DNA of 64,000 bases from Posidonia oceanica (Eukaryota > Streptophyta > Magnoliopsida > Alismatales > Posidoniaceae). The stretch covers positions 7,874,001 to 7,938,000 of the forward strand of contig JAZBRS010000077.1 of assembly GCA_037176725.1 (NCBI GenBank), written 5' to 3'. This document shows positions 1-12,600 of the stretch, in pieces. A program made the position numbers and the translations under genes. Position 1 is the first letter of the stretch; each line of letters opens with the position of its first letter. The notes beneath the pieces are model-generated. The model made no database searches, had not been told where the DNA came from, and was given only the letters and a program-made list of their open reading frames with translations.

Positions 1-21
1 AGTCAAAATGGGGTGTCAACA
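1..21 (-). repeat. Tip of the 3' LTR of element D
   Basis: The reverse complement begins TGTTGACACCCC, matching the start of D's 5' LTR at 34098 with one difference in the first 20 bases. The rest of this LTR lies outside the window to the left. Confidence 0.7.
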
Positions 22-37
22 GTTGCCCCTCCCTGAG
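22..37 (-). promoter_or_regulatory. Polypurine tract of element D
   Basis: Directly upstream of the 3' LTR on the minus strand lies CTCAGGGAGGGGCAAC. The same AGGGAGGGGC core precedes the 3' LTRs of A, C and E. It would prime plus-strand DNA synthesis. Confidence 0.7.
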
Positions 38-3000
38 CGAGGTCAAGCAAATCGAGGCCACTGCTCAAGGTAGACTAGACACCCCTCCTGACGCCAGCAG
101 GAGCGCAAAGTTGCTGTAAGCCAGAGTCACTTATTCGGTGGGTACACCAAAAATCATGACCCGCTGCCGCAATGAAGATGCAAATGCAATGCTTATGCTA
201 ATGTGATGCTTACACTAACGCTCATTGCGTTGTACTCCACTGGGGGAAAAACGGGTGATGCATGCACGTGGTGTGGCGAAAAATGCAATGCAACATCGCT
301 GGACCGCACTTAAGGGAAAGCCGTACGATTTTAAGTGCCATTCACCAAGCAGTCTCGAGGTGAGGGGCAATGCAAGTGTTGAAAGTAGGATGCAGTGAAT
401 GTGCATGCGGTGGCAGGCACGTAACGCCAAGGAAGCGATCCGGGGCCGTGCACTACCACGGGCATCATTCAAAGCAGGCAAAACTATTAGGATGTTTTTG
501 CGTTGCAGAGGACGCCTCTTAGCAATGCACATACCAGGGGTTCGATTTCCTAAGTAAGCCATGTCTAGGAAAATGGAAGGCGGAAATTGGTGTAATGACT
601 ACAGAGGAGTAGTAGCGCAATAAGAATGCGATGTATGAGATGCTATGCAGTGAAATGCAATGTATATATAGTGGGACGCTGGGCACGTGAAACTGAGGAA
701 ATGATCCTGGGCCGTGCACTACTGCTGGTGTCCAACAGCCGGCTAAACTGTAGAAAGTTTTTTTCTCCGTCGCTGAGGATGGTACCTAAAGCAATACGCG
801 AACCAAGGGTTCGGATCCTAAGTACATGATGTCCGTGTGATGATGGAATGCAGTTCTAGGACTGACTCTACAGGGAGATACAAAGAAGCTACATGATGTT
901 ATGCAATGATATGCTAATGATATGCCATGATATGCAACAGAATGCTATTACACTATGACGAAAGGGTGATAGGTTAACGGACCTATCGCCGGACAGTTGG
1001 GGATTATCAGCCCGCTAGGAGTTGACGGACTCATCACCGGATAGTTGGGGACTATCAGCCCACGAGGAGTTGACGGACTCATCACCGGATAGTTAGGGCT
1101 ATCAGCCCGTGAGGAGTTAACGGACTCATCACCGGATAGTTAGGGCTATCAGCCCGCGAGGAGTTAATGAACTCATCACCGGATAGTTAGGACTATCAAC
1201 CCGATAAGGGTGGAAAAGGGCAGGGATACCGAACCAGAAGGTGCGGCAGAGGTCCGTAGACACTCCCGCGACAGTTGGGGATGTCAGCCCAAATGAGGGT
1301 GAGGCGATACCAAAAGGCGGCAAAAAGAGACACCCCTGGTATCAGGAATGATACCAGGGGGCAGCCGAAGCGCCCTTGGCATCGAAGGCGGTGACAAGCC
1401 AGCGAGTCTGTCAGGCAAGAGAAGTGATCACAAGTGGGATGACTTGTAACCACGAATGCAACAAGAATACCATACCCGAAGGTGTGGCAGAGGTCCGTAG
1501 ACGCTCCCACGACAATTGGGGGTGTCAGCCCAGTATGCAGATGGAAATGTGATATCAGAGAGCAGCCAAATAAAGATGCCCCTGGTATCAATGGAGATAC
1601 CAAGGGACAGCCGAAGCGCCCTTGGCATTGAAATGCAAAGAGTTTGCCAGCCGAGTAGTTAAGGGTACCAGCCTGGATGCAGTGAGATGGATGTAAGGGC
1701 TCACTGTGCGAGGTGCAATGCCGATGGAGAATGCAATGGGATAATGCAAGGGGAAATGCAGGGTGACATTTTAATGGGTGTCAACCGAGCAGTTAGGGCT
1801 GCCAACCCAGTAAGGAGTTAACGGACTCATCGCCGGATAGTTAGGGCTATCAGCTCGATAAAGACATTTTGACGGGCATCAACCGAGCAGTTAGGGCTGC
1901 CAGCCCGATGCATAGGAATGCACGATGATGCAGAGGAGAAAATAGGAGACCCATCATGGTGGGTGTGCAATGGTCTCAGTGTGGACATGCTTCGTGGCGT
2001 CACAGGGTGACAAACAAGAGACATGTCGTTCATCACGGACCTACCCAACACGGTGGGCGGCAAAATTTGAAAAGCGCAGAGCCTCTGAGCGAGGTCAGGC
2101 AAAAGTGCTCGTCCTTGACTCCGGTTTTCGAAAACAGAAGAAGGGGAGGATAGGTTATTATGCATACATGCTTTTGTTTTTTTTTTTGTGGCCTTGGATT
2201 AAAAGCAGCTGATGCCGAGAGGACGCTTCTGCATTTTCTGACTCAGGGGATTCCCGATCCTCGCGCAACGCCATGCCGAGTTGTGGTCGGTGGCTCTCAT
2301 TCTCACTCTTGGCTCGGGATGAGGCCTCAACTTTGCAGAGTATAGCCTTTGGCTGCATGTTGGTAGTAGGAGCGTTGGGTGTAGCTTCATTGCCTCCGTC
2401 TTAAATCCTCGGGGACCGACTACCGCTTTTAATGCTCTCGGATTGTTTTTTCTTTTTCCCCTTATGAATGACTAGAGTTGCATCTAGCCTGCCAGGGAGG
2501 TAGTTATTGTCTGCACAAGGGATGGAGTGTGCTGCTTCACTCGGAGGGTGGGGCCAGCTCCTCCTGATATGGTTTCCCGTGCAGTTGACAATGTACTGTT
2601 TGCAGTTGAAAGTTGAGGGGGCTTCGATGCTTGTCCGAGTCACTCCTCTCGTGGGCGCCTTCTTTCTTCGACTTCTGTCTTCATTTTTCTTTTCTGCCCA
2701 GCATGCATATCTTGTTATCATTTTTTTTCTCACATGATCTCTATTCTTTTGGACATGCATGACTTCGCCCTCTTGGGGTAGTGGTCCTGAGTGAGGCGTT
2801 AAGAGTTTGGCTAACCGGCGTACACCTTCAGCCTCTGCAATGTGTACAGGCAGCTTCTGGCTATGTTCTGCTCTGCTTTGGTCCTCTCCATGTCTGGTGG
2901 ACTCTCTTGATAAGGTGGATCTTGCTTCTGGGAGTTTTTAGCTCAACGAGATGCTCTATTCTTCTCTCAGTCTCACACTGTGGCCACATGCAAGAGATGG

Positions 3001-4150
3001 CGCTGCTCGGGTGAGTTCCGCCTGAGGTGGTTGATGCTTGACACCCTCTCGGCACTGCTCATTGGTCCAAAGCCAGGTTTTTGGGTTATGCAAATGTTTA
3101 TGTGTTTTGTAGATTTTACACATGTTTTTGGCTTTGTGGGTTTTGTGATTTTTATGGTTTTTACTTTTTTAGAAAAACATAAAATCGAAACCAGTGGCAA
3201 GGGAAAGCATGTTTTTTGTAGTTTTTTGGCTTTTTTGATTTTTTTTATGCTTTTGTCCTTTTTAGGATGTATGAAATGATATGTGCATGCAGTAAATGAC
3301 AATGCATGTTGACAGATATGTGCAAGATGATCGATATGTGCTAGGTGATAAGTTGACGGACCTATCGCCGAATAGTTAGGAATATCAGCCCGAGGAATGG
3401 AAATGCAAAATGATAAGTTGACGGACCCATCGCCGAGCAATTAGGGCTAGCAGCCCAGAGTGTGAGATGGGATGTACATGCAAGAGGGGATATGTATGTG
3501 CATGTGAGGTGACATGTATGTGCAAGATGATAGGTTGACGAACCTACTGCCGAGCAGTTAGGGTTGCCAGCCCGAAGTGTGAGATGGGATGTACATGCAA
3601 GAGGGGATATGTGCATGTAAGGTGACATGTATTTGCAGTATGGTAGGTTGACGAACCTACTATAGGGCAATTAGGGCTGCCAGCCTAGTGTAGAAAAGGG
3701 GGGTAGACGACATGACGGGCGTCGACCAGGCAGTTAGGGCTACCAGCCCGGTGATGAGTTGACGAACCCATCGCCGGATAGTTGGGATACCAGCCCAGAT
3801 GATAAGTTGACGGACTTATCGTCGAGCAGTTAGGGTTGCCAGCCCAGATGATAAGTTGACGAACTTATCGTCGAACAGTTAAGGCTGCCAACCCGGTGTG
3901 TGCAAAAGGGGAATGCATGTTTTTTAAGTTTTTCAAGTGTTCTGTAATTTTTATGGGTTTTCTGACAAACGAGAAAACGCAAAAACAAAACGGCAAAAAA
4001 CGAAAAGACAAAACAAGAAATAAAAGAGAGGGTAAGAGGGACTTACCTATCAGCAACCTCGAGAGGGAGATGCTGGGCCCACTCCTACGCCACTGGTGCT
4101 ACCCTGGCGCCTCTAGCCACGTGCTCTCCTGCCCTGGCATGGCCATTCTG
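38..4150 (-). repeat. Repeat-rich 3' internal region of element D
   Basis: No coding region is seen here. It holds many copies of short modules built on a GGGCT-(loop)-AGCCC inverted repeat followed by AACT and CGGTTGAC-like words, on the minus strand (for example near 960-1200, 1780-1910, 3350-3900), plus modules around 'ataccaggggcatc' (1320-1640). The same modules recur in A (20260-20520), C (41500-42050) and E (35540-35730). AT-rich tracts at 3080-3260 and 3900-4030 resemble 39930-40300 in C. Confidence 0.7.
1000..1190 (-). repeat. About 47-bp tandem repeat, roughly 4 copies
   Basis: The word 'gacggactcatcaccggat' recurs every 47-48 bases with a GGGCTATCAGCCC-type dyad in each unit. It is the counterpart of the 45-bp array in element C (41880-42050). 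Confidence 0.75.
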
Positions 4151-4151
4151 A

Positions 4152-5475
4152 CTAACCTAAGAAAACAGGAGGCTCAGGATATAGGACGGCAAAGGGGGCT
4201 GGAGCGAATCCGATGAGGCCAGAGGGATCCATCGGGGGAGAGTTAAAGTCGGGAGTGCTACGACTGGCTCCCGAGGACCCGGCATCCTCGAAGCTCACAA
4301 ACCTAAGTGAGGGATGGCCAAGTAGACCAAAGTGCGCCGGTGCTAGCGAAGGTGTCGGGTCTGCCTCCTGCACGCTGACGTGAAGAATCCCTCGGTTAAC
4401 AAGGCACTAGACGGCGTCCCGCAAGGTACGGCAGTGACCAATCGAGTGCCCCAGGGCTCGGTGGAAACTGTAGAACAAATGAGCTCGATACCACGCCGGG
4501 AGTGGATCCGGTGGTGGACGAATCTCGGACAGCGTCAAGAGATGAACAACCTTGGGGAAAAAGGAACCAAGAGACTCGCCCAAGGGAGTGAAGTTAGAAA
4601 GCCGGCGTTGGGCGTGCTTCCCCTCTGGCTATGACTCCTGAGGAGTAGGGAGTGTAGGCAGCGCAAGGCAACTAGGGGGCACGACCAAAAAAGGTGCCGA
4701 AGGGGCAGGGGCAGAGGGTGCAAGAGTAGATAACAGACTCTGCATGGCCTGAGCTAAGGCCTGCATTTCCTGAGCCAGTTGGGAGATGGATCGAACTTGT
4801 TGGGCTAGGGCTACCAAGGCAGAGGAGTCAAGGGTTACAGGGAACACAAATGACTCTAAGGCGGGAGAAGGCAGGTCAGGTAGGGCTAACAAAGGTGGCC
4901 TGACAGGGGAACCTAGGGAGAAAAGGTAAATGCCTCAGCATGAGGACCTAATGCCAGACGTGAAGGGGACGAAAGTACAGTCGACAACGGACGCGACGCC
5001 ACAGCAGGGGAGAGAGGTGATACCCCAACGTGGGATACCGCAAACGATCCCGGAGGCAAGGGAGCAGACTGGCCAGGCAAAAGGCTAACAGCTGCGGGCT
5101 CAGAAGGCACTTTTGAAGGACAAAGGAGCTGGCCCACAAAGAAGGGAGGCATCGAACAGCTCGGTCCACCGGTGCCGGGCGAAAGCGGGGACGGATCTTG
5201 CGCCTCAGCACGAGGTGCCACAGACAGAGGGAAGGCAGCGGTAGTTGGACCAGGGAACGCTCCTGGGGGAGGTGCCTGGAGAAACGGGCGGATGCCGGCC
5301 AAGAGAAAGAGGGAGGACTGATCATCAACCCCGGATGGATACCCCATGACAATGGAGAAGATCCGGACAGGCAAGAGGGAGCAGGACAGTCAGAAACTAT
5401 ATGCAAGGATAGGGAGCAGGTATGACCCGAAGATGTGCAATTAGGCACAGCTCGAGACCTAGAAAAAAACAAACA
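4152..5475 (-). pseudogene. gag: gag remnant of element D, core domain deleted
   Basis: Broken gag on the minus strand, recognised by matching pieces of A and C. The N-terminal part is spread over several frames: a Pro/Ser/Ala-rich region at 4913-5472, then a segment with QLAQEMQALAQAMQSL at about 4629-4892. The C-terminal part (4152-4600) contains the knuckle remnant HRALGHSIGHCRTLRDAV followed by the region that in A and C leads to the gag stop. The roughly 300-residue middle with the Retrotrans_gag core (KYNGR, SLTGPALKWF in A and C) is missing, so this copy cannot make a capsid. A TTTTTTTCTAG tract just upstream resembles a splice acceptor, as in A and C. Confidence 0.65.
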
Positions 5476-6454
5476 AAACAGTTAGGTAGCTGCAAAGTTG
5501 TTTAGTTGTGGCATGAATGGCACACATGCAAATGAATGCCCTAAAATGCACTCTCTCACCATGCATGTCCTAAGTAGGTGGCCTGCTCGGACTCACTCAT
5601 GGGTATGGGATTTATTAACTCCAGGTCAAAAAAAGTAGGTCCCTACCTAGACCCTAGCCCAGAGCTCAAGTATAACGGGTGGTGCAGTAGTGGCCTTGAC
5701 CCTACCGAGGCATGGGCTGTACCCTCTAGTAGCACCGACACGACCCCAGACAAGGGGGGACAGACCGACCTGCTCGCCCTGTGCCAAAGCAGCTGAACGA
5801 GAGACCGGGGCTGTCCTTCTCAGACTAAGTGGATGGACTCAGGGATGAGAAGATGCATGCTTTCTAAAATGATCAGTCATGCGATATGCATTAGAGTGTT
5901 TTACTTGCATTTTATTTAACCAAGGGGGAGAAATTGCAAGTTCAGCTCTAGTTGTGCTTAAAGTTTAAGTGTTGGCTTTATTGTTGTTTTTAAATTAAGC
6001 CAAAGGGGAGCAAGTAGGTTTCTAGTATCCTAAACATGGCAAAAGCATAAAGGGGAAAGAAACAGGAAGTCATGGCATGCAAACAATCACACAGCAAGGC
6101 AAAAGGCATGTGCAAGGCATGTGCATGTGTATGTGGACATGATAGTGAAAAAGAAAACACTCAACATGTCAAAAACCAGATATACATGGCATGTGCATGT
6201 GTAGTGGCATAGCAATTGTGTAGAACAAAGCATTTACCACTCAAAAGGCATGTATAGTGCGACAAGCAAGTATTTAGGCATGTATAATGCATAAATAAAG
6301 CAAGTAAAGGCAATGTAAGTGATAACCAAATAAACAGGCACATGGCAGGCAATAAAGCAAAGAAGCAGGCATAAAGCAAGCAATAAAACAAGACAGGGCA
6401 AGCTCAAGCAAAAACAATGCAAGCGAAAAGCCAAAATGAAAGTTGGAGTCTAAG
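5476..6454 (-). other. 5' leader of element D
   Basis: Noncoding sequence between gag and the primer site. 5577-5860 matches, in reverse, the leader of A (14600-14900) and C (36973-37140), including the word 'gggtacagcccatgct'. The part at 6000-6420, rich in GCATGT words, matches A 14060-14400. Confidence 0.6.
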
Positions 6455-6472
6455 TCCCCAGCGAAGTCGCCA
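6455..6472 (-). promoter_or_regulatory. Primer-binding site of element D
   Basis: The minus strand reads TGGCGACTTCGCTGGGGA just inside the 5' LTR. A has the same site with two differences. From memory, Ogre/Tat elements carry a tRNA-Arg-type site of this form. The exact tRNA was not checked. Confidence 0.65.
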
Positions 6473-6478
6473 CTTTCC

Positions 6479-7282
6479 TGTGACCGTCCACTGCTCAGGC
6501 CCACAGCAGTCCTCGCAACGCTGCCATAGCTCGCGATGCGATCGTGCTGTAAGAAAGGGAGGGAAGTCGCGGTCGGTAATGAATCCAAGGAGAAACTTGA
6601 CTCGAAAATACTGGGAAAACGCGAATAAAATAAAGATAAGACAAAAGGGAGTCGCCACCTAGTCTATTATCAGGAAGACGATGAAAACCGAGGAAAAGAA
6701 TAGAAAACAAGCAAATGAATGCAATGCTATGCAAAATAGATGACTCGTGCCAAGGACAAGGGCAAAATGGTCACTGTCGGCCAGAAAAAGGGTAAGGACT
6801 CCTGTTACGTGCGGGGAAGGTGGTAGGCACCCCCGACACGCCCGAGGAATCGATCTTTCATGGCTAAACGCTCGCATATGCCGGATGTCGACAATTGCTT
6901 GCCTTTGCTATATGCCCATAGGCAATAGATGCCATGTTATGAATGCTTTAATTGCTTAAAGTGCCTAAATGCCATGTATGGAAATTAAACGTGCTGTCTA
7001 CGCGCTCAGCAGCGCTGCCAGTGTTCCGAACAAGGGCGAACCCTGGTTCGTAAGAACTCCAGGCAGTAAGCATCACTGCCCTAATGCAAATGCAAGCGAT
7101 AAAGCAAAATGCCAGTAAAACCACGCAATGCAAGCGACATGCAAAGGGGAAGCAAGTAAAATAGGTTCGAGGCGAAAACCACGGGAAAGCGCGCTATGCA
7201 AGGCATAAAACTGAAACCGAGGTCCCGACAGCATGCATGGGTGTCATAGGCATGTACTGGAACCATCAAAATGCATGGGGCG
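6479..7282 (-). repeat. 5' LTR of element D, 3' (U5) portion
   Basis: The minus strand ends ...GGTCACA next to the primer site. It contains the conserved U5 block (about 6745-6850) present in all related LTRs here. The portion stops at 7282, where element A is inserted, and the LTR continues at 31603. The flanks of A are GGGCG (7278-7282) and GGGCA (31598-31602), an imperfect 5-bp target duplication. Confidence 0.7.
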
Positions 7283-7939
7283 TGTTGACATCCCATTTTT
7301 TCGATTTTTGTGCTTAATGGATCTCTCTCTGGTGGCTTCAAGACATGACTTAGAAAACCCTCATCCAAAATCAGGAAAATTAAAAACTTTAGAACCTTGA
7401 AACCAAACCCAAAACCTTAGCCTTTTTTAACCGAGGAAAACCTACACAAACTTAGGAAAATCCATCCACAACCCCTAGGCCAAACCCTAGAAACCCTAGA
7501 TCACACACTCACACAAAACCCCCTGCCAAACCCAAGCCTTTCTCCTTCTTTCTTTTCCGATTATCCTTTTCTCTCTCCTGATTATCCTTTTCTCTCTCCT
7601 CCTTATCCTCCTTCTCTTTCTCCTCCTTTTCCTCTCTTTCTTTCCTCTTTTCTTGCTCTCCAATGGGCCCACCCCATTCCCTACTTATTCTCCTCTCTTC
7701 CCTTTATTTTATCTTTATTTTATTTTATCCCATGTTATTTGATCTTTAATTTCTTTTCTTCCCTTCCTTTCTTTCTTTCTTTCTTTCCCTCTTTCTTTCT
7801 TTCTTTTCCTTTTTCCACATTAAACACTAAACCCTAAACCCTAACAACCAAAACCAAATCTAAAACCCATTCTAAATCCTAAAACCCTAAACCCTAATCC
7901 ACTCCAAAACCTAAAACCTTTAACCCTAAACTTACACCT

Positions 7940-9236
7940 TGTAGACACCCCATTTTGACAAGTTGAATCAGTGGAATCCTTCTGGTGGCTTCTGAACCTT
8001 AACCTAAACCCAAAGCCACACTCTTCTTTTCAAACCAAAACTCCAAATCAAACCCAAAACCAAACCTAACACTACACCCATTTTCCTAACCCAAAAACCA
8101 TAGGAAAACCCATCCTTTTCAACCTAGAAAATCCTCAAAAAGACCCTTAGAATTTCAAACCAAAACCACTCCCAAAAACCCTAGAAAACCTAGGTAAAAC
8201 CCCCCCTTTTTCTAGACCCCAAAACCCTTCCAAAAATCTTCCAAAATCCCACTTCAAACCCTAAGTCAAACACTAGAAACCCTAGGTCACACACTCACCC
8301 AATCCCACTCCAATTCCAAGCCTTTATCCTCCTCATCTCTCCAAATTATCCTTTCCTCTCTCCAAAATTATTCCTTTCTCTCTCCTCTCTATTCTCCTTC
8401 CTTTCCTCTCCTTCTTCCTTCTTTTCTTGCTCTCTGGTGGGCCCACCTTGTGCATCTTTCCTTCCTGTATTTTATCTATATTTTTATTTCATTTTTAGTT
8501 TATCTCTTGATTTTCTAATATTTAATTTCTTTCCTCCCCTCTCTCTCTCTCTCTTTCTCCATTTCTTTCTTTTTTTCTTCCTCTCCTTTTCCTTTCTTCC
8601 ACACTAAACCTTTAAAACTCTAATTAAAAAAGGAAAACAAAAGAGAAACAAATCAAAACCTTAAAAAGAAATAATTAAAAAACTTGGACAAACAATTAAA
8701 AGAAAATTCCAACTAAAAGCAACTAAAAAACTAAGAATGCAATCTAAAAAAAATATATAAAACAAACAAGAGGAAAATGCTATTAAAAACAAACAAAACA
8801 AAAATATAATCAAAACAAACAAAAAGCAAGAACCTTTTTAAAAATAACAAAAATCAAAAACCCTAGGAAAGAAGAAACAATTAAAAAACCCTAGGATAAG
8901 TAATTAAAAAAACAATTAACAAATCCAAAGAAACAATTAAAACTTAAAACAATTTAAAAGACTTAATTAAAAAGAAAAGAGAGGAAAAACTTAACAAGAA
9001 AAACTTAACTTAAAAATAATTAAAAAACTTAACAAACATTTAAAACAAACTTAAAAAAAACAATTTAAAGAAAAACTTAAGAAAAAAATCATAAAAACTT
9101 AAAATAAAACTAAAACCCCTCCTAACCCTAATTAATTAATTAAAAAACATTCCTTTAAAACCTATTTAAAAATCTCAACCTAAAAACAATTACTCTAAAA
9201 TATTTCTAAATCTTTTTTTTATTTTATTCCAAATCT
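7940..9236 (+). repeat. Truncated copy of LTR B inside the 5' LTR of A
   Basis: Begins TGTAGACACCCCATTTTGAC, like 21558. It is nearly identical to 21558-22852 and then stops at CCAAATCT, where the sequence switches to A-type LTR sequence. The missing 3' part of B (22853-27236) is present only in the 3' LTR. Confidence 0.75.
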
Positions 9237-9349
9237 AAAACCCATTCTAAACCCTAAAACCCTCTCAAACCCTCATCTCAAACCCTAGAACTCATCTCAA
9301 ATCCCAAACCCTAAAATCAACAAACCCTAAAACTAAAAAACTCTAACCT

Positions 9350-9606
9350 AAACCCTAAACCCTAACCAGCATGGTTGCCGTAGTGGTTGGGAGCACCCAC
9401 CACTACCCCATTGGTCGCGGGTTTGATACCTGCCCCCCTCATGTTGTGTGGGATTTTCCCACACTTTCTTGCAGCTTGGGATTTATTCCCACACCTTTGT
9501 GTTGCCCACAGGTTTCGATCTTACGACCTGTGGGCTCTCTTGCATGGAAAAAACCAATAGGCTATCTTCAGTAGGTTAAAAAAAATAAAAAAACCCTAAA
9601 CCCTAA
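9350..9606 (+). mobile_element. tRNA-derived SINE with 16-bp target duplication
   Basis: The SINE body is 9366-9590 (225 bp). It has a box A-like TTGCCGTAGTGG near 9375 and a box B GGTTTGATACC at 9420-9430, the internal RNA polymerase III promoter layout of tRNA-type SINEs, and an A-rich tail. It is flanked by AAACCCTAAACCCTAA at 9350-9365 and 9591-9606. The homologous position in the 3' LTR (about 27330-27350) has one uninterrupted copy of this target, so the empty site is visible. Orientation is plus. The family was not identified. Confidence 0.85.
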
Positions 9607-12600
9607 TCAAGACCCTAAAAAACCCTAATCAAGACCCTAAAAACTTAAAACCCTAAACCCTAAATCTAATCCATGCAAATTTAAATCACAATTACAGCCC
9701 AATTAAATCCAATCAAAACCCCAAGCCCACTTAAAATGCAAAGCCCATCTTTAAACCTAATTAAGAATTAAAACCAATTTGAATTTAACAATTAAAGTCA
9801 AAACCCACTTAAACAAATCAAAACTCATTTAAATTTAAAACCAACTAAAGTTAAAACACATCCAAACTCATTAAAAAATAAACTAAACCCCAAACCCCAT
9901 TTTAAAACCCTAAAACCCATTTAAAACACAAAGTCCATTTCAACCTGAACTTAATTAAGATTAGAATCAATTTAAAATCAACAACCAAATCCATTTAAAC
10001 TAATTTAAAACTCATTCAAACCTAAACTAATTAAAATCAAAGCAAAAAATCCAAACCAAGCCCAAGGCCCATTAAGCCCTTTTTTCCTTCCTCTCCTTCT
10101 TCTTCTTCTTCTTCTTTTTTTCTCTCTTTTTTCACCTTTTTTCTCCACCGGCCCAAGCCCATGACCTCCTCTGATTTTCATTCTTCCTCCTCCTCTCCTT
10201 CTTTTCTTTTTTTCCTTTTCTTCTCCCTCCTTTCTTCTCCTTTCTCCCACAGCCTGCTGCCATCCTCCCTCCGTTTTCAAACTTCACCTGACACCCTCCG
10301 TCATCCTTGGCTTCCCTCACCTCACAACCATCCCTTCCACATCCACTCCACCTCCATCACCTCCAGCCCGTGCCCAAGACCAAGACCAACAGCCATCAGC
10401 ACACACACACAGAGGACAAACCAGAGGAGAAGAGGAGGAGAATCCACAGCCTACACACAGCCTACACACAGCCTTCACACACCCAGAGAGCACCCAGAAT
10501 CCCCTCTTCCTCCTTGTGCTTCCGGAGCAGCAAAGACACCCAGAGAGCACCCACCGCTCACACAACAACACCCACAGACTCACACACCAGCATACCAAAA
10601 AAAAAGAAGGTGGAAGGAGGAGAGGCACCACAGCAAACACCACAGCAGACCTCAGCCTCCTCCCCCATGTGCAACCCAGAACCCAGAACCCACAAAAAAC
10701 GAACCCAGAAGCCAGTAGAGAAAGGAAAAGAAGGGAAGAGAGAGAGGAGAGAAAACCTAAATCCAACACCCACAAAAAACACCTCCGGCCACCTCCTCTT
10801 CCTTGCGCACTCTCCACCCTCAGCCCTCGCTCACCACCACCGCGAAGCCTCCAGAAGCCACCTACGCAAGCCGCCTCCGGTGAAAGCCACAGAAAGAGGG
10901 AGGAGAGAGAATTATTCTCCTGTGCACCCACTCCGACCACCTACGTGTGGAAGGGAGGAGGAAGCCTCCGTCGCCTCCCATACCACTCTCCGCACCTCCA
11001 TGAACTTGCTCCGCTCCAACCACGCACTTCCCGGCCACTCCAGCACCGCCTCTGCTCCCTCCAACGCCGACAGTTGGCACCTGAGGTTGTCCGGCCACTC
11101 CAGCGTGCGAAACAGGTAAACAACTCTTTCCCTTTCTCCGCCTCGCTCCCCTCTTGCTCCCCATGTGTTTTTTTTCGCGTTTCGAGCCCTAATGCGCCGC
11201 CAGCCACCTCGCTGGAGCCCCCTACTTCTCCGACGCCGACCGCCGGTGCAACACACGCGCAACAGCTTTTCGGGTCATCCGCCGCTCCGCCGGACCTCCT
11301 CCGCCTCACCGCACCTCCGCCGGACCGCGCTGCGCCTCCCCGAGCGCCGCCCATGCCGCACCGCCCCCAAGAGAGCCGGGGCAGAGCCTCCCCCGGCGAG
11401 CAGCGGCCACCACCACTATAGCTTTTCTTTTTTTAATCGCATTAGTTTAGTTTTAGGTTTATTTTTTCTTAACTTAATATTTTTTACATTGCATTGCATT
11501 TGTTTCCGTTAGTTTTATTTATTTGCCTTTAAGTCCAGCTGTAGTTTAAGTTTTATTTAATTTCTGAATTAAACTATATTGCATTGCTTTAAATTCCTGT
11601 CTTTTCCTCTTATTACATCTTAGTCCTGTTGCAGTTCAAAATCTTTCAGCATCTTTTAGTTTTAGCCTAGCAATTTACTTTATTTACATTCAAGTCCTGT
11701 AGTTGTTAAAAATCATTTAAATGCATGTTTTATCTTACTACATTGCTTTAAAGTCCTCTGTTTATTTTAATTTACATCCAGGTCCTCTATTCAATTGAAA
11801 AGTCATTTAAATCACAGCTTTACCATATTGCATTGCATGAAGACCCTCTGATTTATTTTATTTGCACTTTAGTCCATCTTCAATTGTTAAAAATCATTTA
11901 AATCGCATGTTTATCATATTACATTGCATTTTAGACCCTGTCTTTTATTTTATTTACTTTCAGATCCTGTGGTTGATTAGAAATCATTTAATTTGCATTT
12001 AAATCATACTACATTGCTAAAAAACACAAAAACATACTGTAATTGCACTTAAGTCCACATTCTATGAATTAGTAGTTTAAATTTGCATATTTCATTGCAG
12101 ATAAAACCCGCAAAAATTCTGTAATTGCACACCAGTCCTTAGAGCATTCATCTTTCATTTAATTTCTGTTTCTTATCTTATTGCATTGCATAAAAATCCA
12201 GAAAAATGCCATAATTGCATATCAGTCCAATCTGCATTCATCATATCATTTAAATCATGTTTTAAACCTTATTGCATTGCTAAAAAACCCAAAAAAACTT
12301 GTTTTATATGCATTCTAGTCCTCCATGCAATTAAATGCCATGTTCGTTGCATGTTAAACCACATTGCATTGTTAAAAAGCCCAATAGTTTTCTGAAATTG
12401 TACAAAAGTACATGTTTTCAACTTTTACAAGTTTGCATGCTTTCTTTGCATTGCATTTAGGCCCTGTAAGTTTTCAAAAACTGCATTTAGGTCCTTATCT
12501 TGCATTTTTGCATGCGTTCATCCTAATTAGCATTGCATTTAGCTCATGCATCATCACATTAGCATTCTTGCATACATTTGCACTATTTCACACACACTTA

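Noticed and set aside
10161..11421. Long Ser/Pro/His- and Arg-rich open frames on both strands in A's 5' LTR (and their copies at 27850-29212)
   Set aside because: They lie in CT- and CCN-rich LTR sequence, are open on both strands, differ by frameshifts between the two LTRs, and show no domain.
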